Below are positions 1-7,304 of a stretch of DNA of 64,000 nucleotides, piece by piece. The notes under the pieces are model-generated. The model searched no databases. It was not told the DNA's origin and saw only the letters and a program-made list of their open reading frames with translations. Position 1 is the stretch's first letter. The number at the start of each line of letters is the position of its first letter. Origin of the DNA: a virus; IMG/VR virus record IMGVR_UViG_3300008116_000055, positions 163,542 through 227,541 of that record. One strand, 5' to 3'. Made by a program: the position numbers and the translations under genes.

Positions 1-261
1 CCTACGACTTTCATCCTTGTATGGTTGACCTGTGTAAATCTTGATGTCCTTACAAAGTATCCACGCACATACTGTTTTATTACCACCATCGAAAATCTTC
101 TGTGCTGTTTTCCTGTGGTTCTTAAATGTGCAACCTGTCATGACCAACTGATTATCTGTTGGACTGTAATACAATACACTACCATCAGGGTGTTGTACTT
201 TCCACTTCATGTAGTTCTTACCTCTACCGAGATTGAACCTTACTTTAATACTTTTACTCAT
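1..261 (-). CDS. Hypothetical protein, 3' part outside window
   Basis: Minus-strand reading frame of 87 codons that runs off the left edge, so the C-terminus is missing. It starts MSKSIKVRFNLGRGKNYMKW and continues with a strand-rich region containing HPDGSVLYY and NHRKTAQKIFDGG. The start is set by a host-type promoter 19 bp upstream (280-311). I do not recognise the family. The plus-strand frame over the same bases is a shadow: it would be read against the promoter. Confidence 0.75.
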   Translation of the reverse strand, partial: MSKSIKVRFNLGRGKNYMKWKVQHPDGSVLYYSPTDNQLVMTGCTFKNHRKTAQKIFDGGNKTVCAWILCKDIKIYTGQPYKDESRR

Positions 262-279
262 CTTGATTGGTTTATAATA

Positions 280-311
280 CAAATATAATACTAATTCTTT
301 TATATTCCAAA
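280..311 (-). promoter_or_regulatory. Host-type promoter of the leftmost gene
   Basis: On the minus strand TTTG (308-311), 20 bp, TATATTTG (280-287), matching the Bacteroidota consensus. A GCCAAAC box (321-327) lies 33 bp beyond the -7 element and abuts the terminator of the next gene. Confidence 0.85.
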
Positions 312-326
312 TGTTTTTTTGCCAAA

Positions 327-350
327 CAAAAATCCCCCTGTGACGGGGGA
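327..350 (-). terminator. Intrinsic terminator of the 356-958 gene
   Basis: Minus-strand stem CCCCCGTCACAGGGGG followed by ATTTTTG. The U-tract runs directly into the GTTTGGC box of the next promoter. Confidence 0.8.
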
Positions 351-355
351 CCTTT

Positions 356-958
356 TTATTCTTTCAAATCAAAAATCAATTCGGTGTAATTCATCATCCC
401 ATTGGTTACGAGTGGACTATCTTTTTCTACCGAGATAACATCTCTTGCCCACGAACCAACAATCTCATTTTCATCATCACCTCTAAAATCTCCCCCACCC
501 ATTCCGTTACCTTCACTAGTTAATAGTGGTAAAGGGTGAATTTTTACACCATCCCATCCTTGAATTTCGGGAACTTTGTTTTTATCCACGAACATTTTTT
601 TGGTGTGGTTTACAATGTAGGGGTATTCATCCGTTGATGACACTTTGGGTTTGATTTGGTTTTCATCATTACAAAGTGAATACAAATTTGCATCGTACTC
701 CTTCCCTTCCGAAATGACTTTTACACCTGGTTCTTCTCCTGCGTAATCACCCGCCCACACTACACGACTTTTGTAATGTTCACCTCTACGGGTTAATTGT
801 TTTTCAAAAGTTGAAACGAAGTTGTTCCCTTGATAGGAATGCTCCATCAGTTTGAGTCCGTTGTCGTACTCGTGTGAATACATCCACGCTTTAACTGTTT
901 CGTGTTCACCCTCTTTTGGGGTGTTACCTAAAATGATTGGTTTATAATATTGTCCCAT
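356..958 (-). CDS. Hypothetical phage protein (MGQYYKPI family)
   Basis: 200 aa, soluble, no signal peptide. It begins MGQYYKPIILGNTPKEGEHE, then WMYSHEYDNGLKLMEHSYQGN. I recall similar N-termini in other phage hypothetical proteins, but no function is known to me. The middle contains VVWAGDYAGEEPG and the C-terminal half a glycine run GNGMGGGDFRG. Monocistronic: own promoter at 979-1010 and own terminator at 327-350. The start follows the -7 element by 20 bp, giving a short leader. Confidence 0.9.
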   Translation of the reverse strand: MGQYYKPIILGNTPKEGEHETVKAWMYSHEYDNGLKLMEHSYQGNNFVSTFEKQLTRRGEHYKSRVVWAGDYAGEEPGVKVISEGKEYDANLYSLCNDENQIKPKVSSTDEYPYIVNHTKKMFVDKNKVPEIQGWDGVKIHPLPLLTSEGNGMGGGDFRGDDENEIVGSWARDVISVEKDSPLVTNGMMNYTELIFDLKE

Positions 959-978
959 TGTTATGTTGTTTTATGATA

Positions 979-1010
979 CAAATATAATACTGTTATTATT
1001 ATATTCCAAA
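979..1010 (-). promoter_or_regulatory. Host-type promoter of 356-958
   Basis: TTTG (1007-1010), 20 bp, TATATTTG (979-986) on the minus strand. A variant box GCCAACC (1040-1046) sits 53 bp beyond the -7 element. Confidence 0.85.
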
Positions 1011-1039
1011 TAATTTTTTATCTTTTTTATTGTTTTCTT

Positions 1040-1221
1040 GCCAACCAAGTTTTTGGATTAACCAGGGTCACCAGCAAAATGACCAGTAAAACTGGCTGTT
1101 GCAACCAGTCTGAAGCCAGGTGATTTTGGTTGGCACAACTTAAAGTGTTGATTTTATTAGGATTACAGAATGCCAAACAAAATTCCGATGACCAGCATCA
1201 TGCGCGCAACATCTTCAAGCA
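1040..1221. repeat. Intergenic structured module, copy A
   Basis: No gene fits this stretch. It holds short repeats built on ACCAG and CCAG, then the arm GATTTTGGTTGGC (1122-1134), a spacer with ATTGATTTTATT-like sequence, and the opposing arm GCCAAACAAAAT (1172-1183), then CATGCGCGC and a GCAATAAAAAACCCC run into the terminator. Copies at 5687-5883 and 8560-8682 have the same order. Confidence 0.7.
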
Positions 1222-1247
1222 ATAAAAAACCCCTCATTGTGAGGGGT
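1222..1247 (-). terminator. Intrinsic terminator of 1234-2004
   Basis: Stem ACCCCTCA/TGAGGGGT followed on the minus strand by a U-tract (TTTTTTATT). It overlaps the last codons of the gene. Confidence 0.75.
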
Positions 1248-2004
1248 CTACTATAAACTTACTATCTTTTTGAGGTCGTTTTCGTGTGACTTTATATTTT
1301 AATCCCACAATAATGTCGTTCTCATCTCGATATCTCATATCATATAAGTCACCATCGATAACTTTTCTACCCCAAAACTTTTTGGGTATTTCTTTTTTGA
1401 AAACAACGGCAACTCGTATACCATTGTTCAACATACTAATACAATCTGAAAAGTTTGTACCACTAAATGAAAATGTTAAGTCGTAGTTCTTATACTTCTT
1501 AACTAACTCCATTCGTTTACCCACTTTGCTGTAGTCGTAAAACATAACATTAGGAAACAATTGCAAAATGTTTTTTCTTTTACCATCTATCTCCATATGA
1601 AAAGATTCGGGTGAAATGTCTGAAGTGTTATTTAAACGAACACTAAAGTGATAACCTTGTTTTTCTGCCTTCTTTTTTGCCGCCTCAATTTCTGCAACCA
1701 TCCATTGCATGAAATACTGGCGATGTTCGAAAAACAATTTTGTTTTTTTAATTCTACTCTCAGTAATCATGTCATCTCTCATGTTCATTCGATTCATACC
1801 AGATTCGTTTAAACATAGTGCAGTACACTCCGCGTTTCTCATTGGGCAAACTTCGTAACCACTTAAGTCCGCGGGTGCGAGGTAAAGACTGTAGGTTAAT
1901 TCATCATACTTGTACGCCTTAGCGTGTTTTGATGTCAGGTTAACTGAACCTAAATAATTGATTCCAGTTTCCTTTCTGGCTTGGGTTTTATTTCTGTACT
2001 CCAT
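1234..2004 (-). CDS. GP88-like phage protein (probable)
   Basis: 256 aa from the second ATG. The longer frame (to 2055) would start inside the promoter at 2025-2056, so the start is set at 2004. Around residues 45-75 it has CPMRNAECTALCLNESG followed by an R-x-x-KT motif, the cysteine pattern of the phage Gene product 88 family. The rest alternates strands and helices (SVRLNNTSDISPE, NVMFYDYSKVGKRME). The biochemical role of GP88 is not known to me. The assignment comes from motif memory, not a search. Confidence 0.85.
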   Translation of the reverse strand: MEYRNKTQARKETGINYLGSVNLTSKHAKAYKYDELTYSLYLAPADLSGYEVCPMRNAECTALCLNESGMNRMNMRDDMITESRIKKTKLFFEHRQYFMQWMVAEIEAAKKKAEKQGYHFSVRLNNTSDISPESFHMEIDGKRKNILQLFPNVMFYDYSKVGKRMELVKKYKNYDLTFSFSGTNFSDCISMLNNGIRVAVVFKKEIPKKFWGRKVIDGDLYDMRYRDENDIIVGLKYKVTRKRPQKDSKFIVDPSQ

Positions 2005-2024
2005 ATAATATTGGTTTAACAATA

Positions 2025-2056
2025 CAAATATAAAACGAATTCTTTTATATTCCAAA
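2025..2056 (-). promoter_or_regulatory. Host-type promoter of 1234-2004
   Basis: TTTG (2053-2056), 20 bp, TATATTTG (2025-2032). It rules out the longer reading frame. Confidence 0.85.
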
Positions 2057-2106
2057 TTTATTTTTATTTTTTTTCTTCAGGAGGGACCTGTTCTTCCCAG
2101 GGCGAT

Positions 2107-2128
2107 ATTGTTTGGCGGGCGCCAAACT
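2107..2128. repeat. Tight GTTTGGC/GCCAAAC inverted repeat
   Basis: GTTTGGCG (from 2110) and CGCCAAAC (to 2127) face each other with a loop of only one or two bases. It is the most compact of the GCCAAAC inverted repeats in this region. Confidence 0.7.
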
Positions 2129-2172
2129 AATTTAATAGACGAACTGTGCAGCTCCTCCGCACACATTCGAGC

Positions 2173-2206
2173 AATAAAAAACCCCCACATTTCTGTGAGG
2201 GTTTTT
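2173..2206 (-). terminator. Intrinsic terminator of 2236-2613
   Basis: Minus-strand AACCCTCACAGAAATGTGGGGG stem followed by TTTTTTATT. Confidence 0.85.
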
Positions 2207-2235
2207 CGAACCGAACATTAAATCAATATACTAAA

Positions 2236-2613
2236 CTAAAGAACCCCTTCTATTGAATGTCCCTTTTTGGTGAGGTTTTTACCTTTACGTTCATAGTTGT
2301 TGTAGCCAACCAAAAACAAATCGTCTTTGGTCCCTAACACCATCGAACCTTCAAGTTTCATTCCACCATAAGTTACTTTCAGCTTACGCATAAAATCATT
2401 GAAAGAACGCTCAAGCTGTACACCAATCTTATCGGTAGGAGGAACTGGTGCATTTTCAATGTGATAACGAGTACCAACACGAGAAAATTTAATTCCCACC
2501 ATTTCCTTTTTCTCAAAGTTTGGTAAACTCTCATTAAGGCATTCACGAATTTCGTGCAAAGACTTCTTCAGAGAATTAGCCGTAGTCTTTCTTGGTTTTT
2601 TTATCATATTCAA
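2236..2613 (-). CDS. Hypothetical protein
   Basis: 125 aa, basic N-terminus (MNMIKKPRKTTANSLKK), no membrane segment. The C-terminal half has beta-type sequence around MVLGTKDDLFLVGYNNY and ends GHSIEGVL. The start may be the first or third codon, both methionine. Monocistronic between a promoter at 2631-2665 and a terminator at 2173-2206. Family not recognised. Confidence 0.8.
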   Translation of the reverse strand: MNMIKKPRKTTANSLKKSLHEIRECLNESLPNFEKKEMVGIKFSRVGTRYHIENAPVPPTDKIGVQLERSFNDFMRKLKVTYGGMKLEGSMVLGTKDDLFLVGYNNYERKGKNLTKKGHSIEGVL

Positions 2614-2630
2614 GTTTTTGAATTACAGTA

Positions 2631-2665
2631 CAAAAGTAATAAGAATATTTTCGATAAACAACAAA
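2631..2665 (-). promoter_or_regulatory. Probable host-type promoter of 2236-2613
   Basis: The -7 element TACTTTTG (2631-2638) is good. The best TTTG (2662-2665) is 23 bp away, so the -33 element is off-spacing. Confidence 0.6.
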
Positions 2666-2809
2666 TATTTTCACTTTGTTCAACTTTTTTGTCAAAACCT
2701 TATACAAAAAGTGTCTTTTTTATTGGATTACAAACATTTGTGTGTTGAAAACTCCGCCAAACAAAATCTGGAGTCGTCTTCAGGATGTTACATCTTGTGA
2801 AATTTTGAG

Positions 2810-2840
2810 CAAAAAAAAGGGGTAACCTTTCGGTCACCCC
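2810..2840 (-). terminator. Intrinsic terminator of 2863-3618
   Basis: GGGGTGACC/GGTTACCCC stem followed by TTTTTTTTGC on the minus strand. Confidence 0.85.
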
Positions 2841-2862
2841 AATCACTAACCCTAATCCAAAG

Positions 2863-3618
2863 TTAGAAACGAAGGTTCAACTTGTCCTCATTACGACGCT
2901 TGTAGTTGTAAATGTCTTCAATCATTTCCGCGTATGATTTTTTATCACCACACATATAGATTGAACTTGGACGAAGTTTTACTTTATGTAAAAATTCTTC
3001 AAACTTAAAATCGGGTTTCTTTTCCATAATGGTAAGAATAGTACGAACAAATACCGATTTGTTGTAACCCTTTTCAAAGTAAGGTTTCAGTTGGAGTAGG
3101 TTATTCGCCCATTCTTTGGCGGTTTCCATATTACCAACAACAAACTTACCATCCGCAAAATCTTGTTTGTCACAATGACGAGTACCAGAATTTTGTAGTA
3201 ACATAATTCTTTCGGTCAAAGAAAACATCGGAAACTCTTTTGAAAAATCTTCCAAAGTTTTGTAAGATTTGTTTCCTTGTTCGGAAAAACCATGAATGTA
3301 ATCTTTCTTACCCCACTCTTTCATGTTCTGGTTGAACTTACGTGCGGCTTCAAAGATACCTTTCGTGGTGTTGGGGATTGAGTTGTCTACAATAAAGTAG
3401 ATACCTTTACCCGCTTCTTTTGCTGCGGTTAGTCGGTGTTGTCCGTCTACAACCACATACTGGGAGTTTACAATGATTGGAACGAGTTTTAATCCGTCCT
3501 TCTTCATCGAGTCTGTAATACGCTTAACGCGTGGAGAGTCTACCTCACGATTTACATTGTGAAGTTTGAACATACCCAAATTTTGGGTGAACTTTACTTG
3601 AACATTTTTTGTACTCAT
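2863..3618 (-). CDS. ParB/sulfiredoxin-like nuclease-domain protein
   Basis: 251 aa. Residues about 15-95 form a ParB-N/Srx-type domain: VNREVDSPRVKRITDSMKK followed by VPIIVNSQYVVVDGQHRLTA, with the diagnostic DGQHR loop that binds nucleotide in this fold. The C-terminal part is helical and matches nothing I know. Such domains occur in phage as CTPase/DNA-binding or nuclease proteins. No partition partner (ParA) is nearby, so a plasmid-partition role is not supported. Single-gene unit with promoter 3658-3689 and terminator 2810-2840. Confidence 0.9.
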   Translation of the reverse strand: MSTKNVQVKFTQNLGMFKLHNVNREVDSPRVKRITDSMKKDGLKLVPIIVNSQYVVVDGQHRLTAAKEAGKGIYFIVDNSIPNTTKGIFEAARKFNQNMKEWGKKDYIHGFSEQGNKSYKTLEDFSKEFPMFSLTERIMLLQNSGTRHCDKQDFADGKFVVGNMETAKEWANNLLQLKPYFEKGYNKSVFVRTILTIMEKKPDFKFEEFLHKVKLRPSSIYMCGDKKSYAEMIEDIYNYKRRNEDKLNLRF

Positions 3619-3657
3619 TTTCGTTTCTAATTTTAGATTAAAGATTTAATGTGGGTA

Positions 3658-3689
3658 CAAAGATATAATAGTTTTTCTTTTTTTCCAAA
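3658..3689 (-). promoter_or_regulatory. Host-type promoter of 2863-3618
   Basis: TTTG (3686-3689), 20 bp, TATCTTTG (3658-3665). Confidence 0.8.
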
Positions 3690-3991
3690 TTTTTTTTAAA
3701 GTTTTTTCAAAAAAGTTTTTCCACATACATCTTTGACTTTGTGTATGACAAACATACTAAAACTTTTAAGGATATTCACCAAGAATACTAGTATTTCTTG
3801 CCAAACAAAATCGTCCAGCCGTCGTCCAGTTTTCCCCCTGGCGTATGTTAAAACGAAGATTTTCAGTATTTTAGAAACAAAAAAAGGGATTCCGAAGAAC
3901 CCCTTTAGTGTGTCAAACCAAACACAAATTACAACTATGAAATGTAATCCAATAAAAAGTTACACATCATATTTTACATTGTCAAGTGTTT
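3690..3991. other. Gene-free interval with terminator
   Basis: About 300 bp with no convincing gene. It contains a distant GCCAAACAAAAT copy (3800-3811) and a minus-strand intrinsic terminator (3877-3905). The plus-strand frame starting at 3733 runs through the terminator and into the next gene and is a shadow. Confidence 0.6.
3877..3905 (-). terminator. Intrinsic terminator of 3992-4243
   Basis: Minus-strand AGGGGTTCTTCGGAATCCCT stem followed by TTTTTTTG. It lies about 90 bp beyond the stop codon, further than usual for this region. Confidence 0.7.
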
Positions 3992-4243
3992 TTAGATTAC
4001 AGGTAATACATCAAGTTCTTTACCTTTTTCTTGGTAGAACAAACTTCCACCATCATTTCCCTCATCATCCATAGAAGGAATACATAGTGTTCCGTTGTCC
4101 AACTCAATACAAATTGGTCTCTTGTACCAACCCATAAGTTCCATTTCCTCATCGGTAAGATAACGAACTGATTTGATAACTCGTCCCTTTAGGACTTTCT
4201 CACTTTGATTTACCCAATGGGTAGTTATTTCTTGATTTGTCAT
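3992..4243 (-). CDS. Small hypothetical phage protein
   Basis: 83 aa: a short helical N-terminus (MTNQEITTHWVNQSEKVLKG), then a beta-rich core with RYLTDEEMELMGWYKRPICI and DNGTLCIPSMDDEGNDGG. The pattern resembles small single-domain beta-barrel proteins common in phage, but I cannot name it. Start set by the promoter at 4259-4289. Confidence 0.8.
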   Translation of the reverse strand: MTNQEITTHWVNQSEKVLKGRVIKSVRYLTDEEMELMGWYKRPICIELDNGTLCIPSMDDEGNDGGSLFYQEKGKELDVLPVI

Positions 4244-4258
4244 ACGAATGGTTTTTTA

Positions 4259-4289
4259 CAAAGGTATAAAGATTATTTCTTTTTACAAG
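4259..4289 (-). promoter_or_regulatory. Host-type promoter of 3992-4243
   Basis: -7 element TACCTTTG (4259-4266); -33 element is CTTG (4286-4289), one mismatch. A GCCAATC box (4298-4304) starts 31 bp beyond the -7 element. Confidence 0.7.
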
Positions 4290-4316
4290 TTATTTTTGCC
4301 AATCAATATTCACTGT

Positions 4317-4637
4317 TCACCATGTCTTCGGGTATCTTTCCAAAATATCTTGGGGATAGAGAACACCATTACCATTAAGTAATACATCCTCCCACCAACG
4401 AATACCAATTTGTAAACGGGGTACTGCGAATTTTGGAATGTCATCTTGATGGACTCTAAAGAACACATCGTTTCTTCCACCCGTTTCAGGTTCGCCTGGT
4501 GTAGGTAGTGTTTCTACTTCCTCACAATATTTTGCACGAACACCGAATTCTTGTTTTAACCACTTTTCGAATTCCTTAATGTTGGACTTACCGATAAGAG
4601 TTGCGGGCCAAACACAAACTTGACTGAAATTTTTCAT
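4317..4637 (-). CDS. Hypothetical protein
   Basis: 106 aa. It starts MKNFSQVCVWPATLIGKSNI and has a helical EFEKWLKQEFGVRAKYCEEV and a C-terminal IRWWEDVLLNGNGVLYP. Last gene of a three-gene operon (4317-5065). It starts 1 bp after the upstream gene, which suggests translational coupling. Family not recognised. Confidence 0.85.
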   Translation of the reverse strand: MKNFSQVCVWPATLIGKSNIKEFEKWLKQEFGVRAKYCEEVETLPTPGEPETGGRNDVFFRVHQDDIPKFAVPRLQIGIRWWEDVLLNGNGVLYPQDILERYPKTW

Positions 4638-4638
4638 G

Positions 4639-4842
4639 TTACAAATAATTTAATTGACAATAATCCTCAAGGTCAACTAATGGTATGCGACCATATTTTA
4701 CGGAAGAATAATACCCTTGAGTTTCGTACCCTTTCTTCCATTGTTCGAACGCCTTACACGCCGCTCTGTGCGACTTGTAGTAAGGTACATCCCTTTCGAG
4801 TGTGAACCCATCAGGGGATAAAATTTGAATTTTCTGTGCCAT
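4639..4842 (-). CDS. Small hypothetical protein
   Basis: 67 aa, MAQKIQILSPDGFTLERDVP followed by YKSHRAACKAFEQWKKGYE and a beta segment YYSSVKYGRIPL. The layout (short strand, helix with aromatic residues, strand) is like small phage proteins of unknown function. Middle gene of the 4317-5065 operon. Confidence 0.85.
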   Translation of the reverse strand: MAQKIQILSPDGFTLERDVPYYKSHRAACKAFEQWKKGYETQGYYSSVKYGRIPLVDLEDYCQLNYL

Positions 4843-4846
4843 ATGA

Positions 4847-5065
4847 TTAACGATAAAGAGTTACATAGTCACCGAAATACTTTTCAATCACGCCAATCAA
4901 ATTCTCATAATCCCCACTCATCATCTCCTCTTGAATTTTCTTGGAGTCCAAACCGAGTTGTTTCGCCCATTTTGAGGCGAGACCAATAAGAACGAACGCG
5001 TTCCCATCAGGTCCTGTGAGGTCAATCTCAATACCTCCTTGTTTTTCATCAATAGATTTTATCAT
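4847..5065 (-). CDS. Small acidic hypothetical protein
   Basis: 72 aa, first gene of the operon. It contains GGIEIDLTGPDGNAFVLIGL and a helix ASKWAKQLGLDSKKIQEEMM, ending YENLIGVIEKYFGDYVTLYR. I recall phage hypothetical proteins with this LTGPDGNAFxLIG pattern, function unknown. Promoter at 5086-5117. Confidence 0.88.
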   Translation of the reverse strand: MIKSIDEKQGGIEIDLTGPDGNAFVLIGLASKWAKQLGLDSKKIQEEMMSGDYENLIGVIEKYFGDYVTLYR

Positions 5066-5085
5066 TGTCTTGTCGTTTTATAATA

Positions 5086-5117
5086 CAAATATAAATCAGT
5101 AATTAATATAATCCAAA
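5086..5117 (-). promoter_or_regulatory. Host-type promoter of the 4317-5065 operon
   Basis: TTTG (5114-5117), 20 bp, TATATTTG (5086-5093). GCCAATC box at 5136-5142, 42 bp beyond the -7 element. A CCTGAACCGTGACTCAG hairpin module follows (5153-5176). Confidence 0.85.
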
Positions 5118-5178
5118 TATTTTTTTATTTTTCTTGCCAATCTAATTTCCGTCCTGAACCGTGACTCAGAGTCCTGAG

Positions 5179-5205
5179 AAATAAAAAAACCCCTTTCGGG
5201 GTTTC
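5179..5205 (-). terminator. Intrinsic terminator of 5208-5615
   Basis: Stem AACCCC/GGGGTT with a TTTC loop and TTTTTATT on the minus strand. Confidence 0.85.
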
Positions 5206-5207
5206 TC

Positions 5208-5615
5208 TTACGAGGTGTACTTGTTATAGAACACTTCCATTCGTTCCATTACCACATCTAAACTCCAACCACTTGTGTCTTGGTCGTTCCAATGAAAGTA
5301 ACCCATTTGAAATTTCTCAACACAATTAGGTATTGATTTATCGTGTACGAACTCGGGGCAACCACCATCAACAAAATCATCTTGGTAGTTACCACGATAC
5401 TCAATTACGATATCCTTACCATTGAACTTTTTGGTGTAAGTTACTTTTTGAGTATACTTTTTGGTTTGAACTTTACCCTTTCGTGTCCAACCATGTTCGG
5501 ACATAAAAACATCCATTTGTTGGTTAACACTTTCTTTTATCTTAGAAAGTTCATTCTCTTTTTCCTCTTTTTGTTTTTTCAAGAAGGAATAATAATCTTT
5601 AATTGTCGTGTACAT
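5208..5615 (-). CDS. Hypothetical protein with N-terminal coiled coil
   Basis: 135 aa. Residues 1-40 are a charged helix (KKQKEEKENELSKIKESVNQ), followed by a beta-rich segment QKVTYTKKFNGKDIVIEYRG and a C-terminal HWNDQDTSGWSLDVVMERME. No membrane segment. Single-gene unit; promoter 5637-5668, terminator 5179-5205. Family not recognised. Confidence 0.85.
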   Translation of the reverse strand: MYTTIKDYYSFLKKQKEEKENELSKIKESVNQQMDVFMSEHGWTRKGKVQTKKYTQKVTYTKKFNGKDIVIEYRGNYQDDFVDGGCPEFVHDKSIPNCVEKFQMGYFHWNDQDTSGWSLDVVMERMEVFYNKYTS

Positions 5616-5636
5616 ATGTTTATTAATTTAACACCA

Positions 5637-5668
5637 CAAATATAAAAGTATATAGAATATAATCCAAT
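5637..5668 (-). promoter_or_regulatory. Host-type promoter of 5208-5615
   Basis: -7 TATATTTG (5637-5644); -33 ATTG (5665-5668), one mismatch, 20 bp spacing. GCCAAAC box 5687-5693, 42 bp beyond the -7 element. Confidence 0.75.
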
Positions 5669-5686
5669 AATTTTTTTATTTTTTTT

Positions 5687-5883
5687 GCCAAACAATTTGG
5701 TGGATTCCAGGTCCCCGCAGCAGGAAACCAGTAAAACCAGAAGCAATGACTAGAAAAAACCAGTTGTGCAACAGCAGCAACCAGCCCTTGATTTTGGTTG
5801 GCGAACCCAAACCATTGATTTTATTGGGTTTACAGAATGCCAAACAAAATCACGAACAGCAGCGCAACCAGCAGCAACTTCGG
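5687..5883. repeat. Intergenic structured module, copy B
   Basis: Gene-free. Best preserved copy of the extended hairpin: outer arms GATTTTGGTTGGC (5790-5802) and GCCAAACAAAATC (5839-5851), inner arms AACCCAA (5804-5810) and TTGGGTT (5824-5830), loop with ATTGATTTTA. The upstream half is rich in CAGCA and ACCAG repeats. Confidence 0.75.
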
Positions 5884-5920
5884 AGCAATAAAAAACCCCC
5901 ACCTTTTGAGTGAGGGTTTT
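5884..5920 (-). terminator. Intrinsic terminator of the 5941-7979 operon
   Basis: Minus-strand AACCCTCACTCAAAAGGTGGGGG stem followed by TTTTTTATT. Confidence 0.85.
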
Positions 5921-5940
5921 AACCAATAAAAATGAAACAA

Positions 5941-6630
5941 CTAACTCTCTGCGACCAATAGTTTTCGGTATTCTTTTTCGGTCAAGTGTCTAACCGAACC
6001 ACTTTCACACTTCTTTTTCTTCTTAATAAGAACACAATCACCTTGCCGAACAATTTTCTCAATTCCACCTTCTTTAATGTCTGTTTGAATTGTCCACGCG
6101 ATTGCTTGAATAGGGGTAATCTTTTCACCAAAGTTCTCACTACTACTCAACCATTTGTCTTTGTTGTTAGTACGATAAACACTTTGTGCGTCCACCCAAA
6201 TAAAATACTCCCTATCAGTTGAGGTGTCCTTACACTTTACAAAGTGAACATTATCTGGTCTACGCCAACCAAATTCTGCACCTTCACCCCAAACATTTCC
6301 TTTTACTTCATAAAGTTCGTAGGTGTCCTCAAAGTTTTTCTTAATGAGTTCACCATTCTCACCAACCCAAAATGTTTCTTTTGAAATCGTTTCGGACTTA
6401 ATAAGTGTGGGGTTCACTTCTTTGTAAATGTTTTCCAAACCCAAACAACCTACGGCGATACGCCTCTGTTCAATGTTTTGAATTTCGGTTGTAATTTCTT
6501 TGAAAGTAATAGGAACAATATCTTCCCAAATATCTTCCAAACCATTAAAGGGTGTATTACGATATTTTGTTTTTAATAAACGACAACCAATGTTGTAGTC
6601 AAAACGAGTGTTTTCAATTATGATTTTCAT
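5941..6630 (-). CDS. Hypothetical protein
   Basis: 229 aa, last gene of a four-gene operon. N-terminus MKIIIENTRFDYNIGCRLL; a central strand-rich part EVKGNVWGEGAEFGWRRPDN followed by EYFIWVDAQSVYRTNNKDKW; a lysine-rich C-terminal segment GDCVLIKKKKKCESGSVRHL. No membrane segment or catalytic motif that I can name. Soluble, probably cytoplasmic. Confidence 0.88.
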   Translation of the reverse strand: MKIIIENTRFDYNIGCRLLKTKYRNTPFNGLEDIWEDIVPITFKEITTEIQNIEQRRIAVGCLGLENIYKEVNPTLIKSETISKETFWVGENGELIKKNFEDTYELYEVKGNVWGEGAEFGWRRPDNVHFVKCKDTSTDREYFIWVDAQSVYRTNNKDKWLSSSENFGEKITPIQAIAWTIQTDIKEGGIEKIVRQGDCVLIKKKKKCESGSVRHLTEKEYRKLLVAES

Positions 6631-6650
6631 TTCTTTTACTTTTTAATTGT

Positions 6651-7304
6651 TTACATATCACTTTCAGTCAATACCAAAAATTGTCTTGTTAGTGAAACGA
6701 ATAATGTGTTATCTACAATTTTAGGTAATACATCACTATCCACTTCTTCTGTGTTGAATTGAAACCAATCCTCTTGTTCGCCGTCTGCGTTTTCAAATTC
6801 GTGGTTCTCAACAACATCAGTAATCTTTTCCAATAATGTATCAGAAATCTGTTCTTCCTCATCATTGAGAATACAATCACCTTTGTAGTTAATTGAACTT
6901 CCGTCTTGACTGCCAACCAAATTAAGGACTTTGGTTCTAATAAACTCAACCTCTTTTTCTGTGAGTTCAACAACAACTTCTTCTGTAAAACTCTCTGACC
7001 ATTCCGCCTGTGCAGATTTGTAATACGAGAAAGTGGGGTTTTCCTCATCATCTTCATCAAGTGTAATCTCAACACTTCCAAATTCACCAATGTAGTGTCC
7101 GTCAGAGTTCACATAAAATTCTACTCTACGGAAAACATCATCATCAAAGAAACTATCAAGTTCACCACTCTCAACATCTTTGTTTTCTGAATTGTAAAAA
7201 TTAAAGTGATAATCATTCATACTATCACCACCACAACTAAATTCCATAGTTGCGCTTGTAATACCTAACTCTTTCCAGAGTGCGATTGCTTCATTAGTTT
7301 GCAT
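6651..7304 (-). CDS. Acidic hypothetical protein
   Basis: 217 aa, very acidic (runs such as TLDEDDEENPT and EFENADGEQEDW). It begins MQTNEAIALWKELGITSATM and has a FSCGGDSMNDYHFNFYN segment near residue 25. Strong negative charge could mean a DNA-mimic or binding protein, but this is speculation. It overlaps the upstream gene by 11 bp in the same operon. Confidence 0.88.
   Translation of the reverse strand: MQTNEAIALWKELGITSATMEFSCGGDSMNDYHFNFYNSENKDVESGELDSFFDDDVFRRVEFYVNSDGHYIGEFGSVEITLDEDDEENPTFSYYKSAQAEWSESFTEEVVVELTEKEVEFIRTKVLNLVGSQDGSSINYKGDCILNDEEEQISDTLLEKITDVVENHEFENADGEQEDWFQFNTEEVDSDVLPKIVDNTLFVSLTRQFLVLTESDM

Noticed and set aside
25-288. Open frame on the plus strand at the left edge
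   Set aside because: It lies antisense to a well-formed minus-strand gene and its promoter; composition is low in sense.
6905-6925. GCCAACCAAATT inside the 6651-7304 gene
   Set aside because: Isolated arm inside a coding sequence with no promoter or partner arm; taken as chance.
6713-7090. Minus-strand frame of 125 codons
   Set aside because: Out-of-frame overlap with the acidic gene 6651-7304, rich in R, K and L as expected for a shifted frame.
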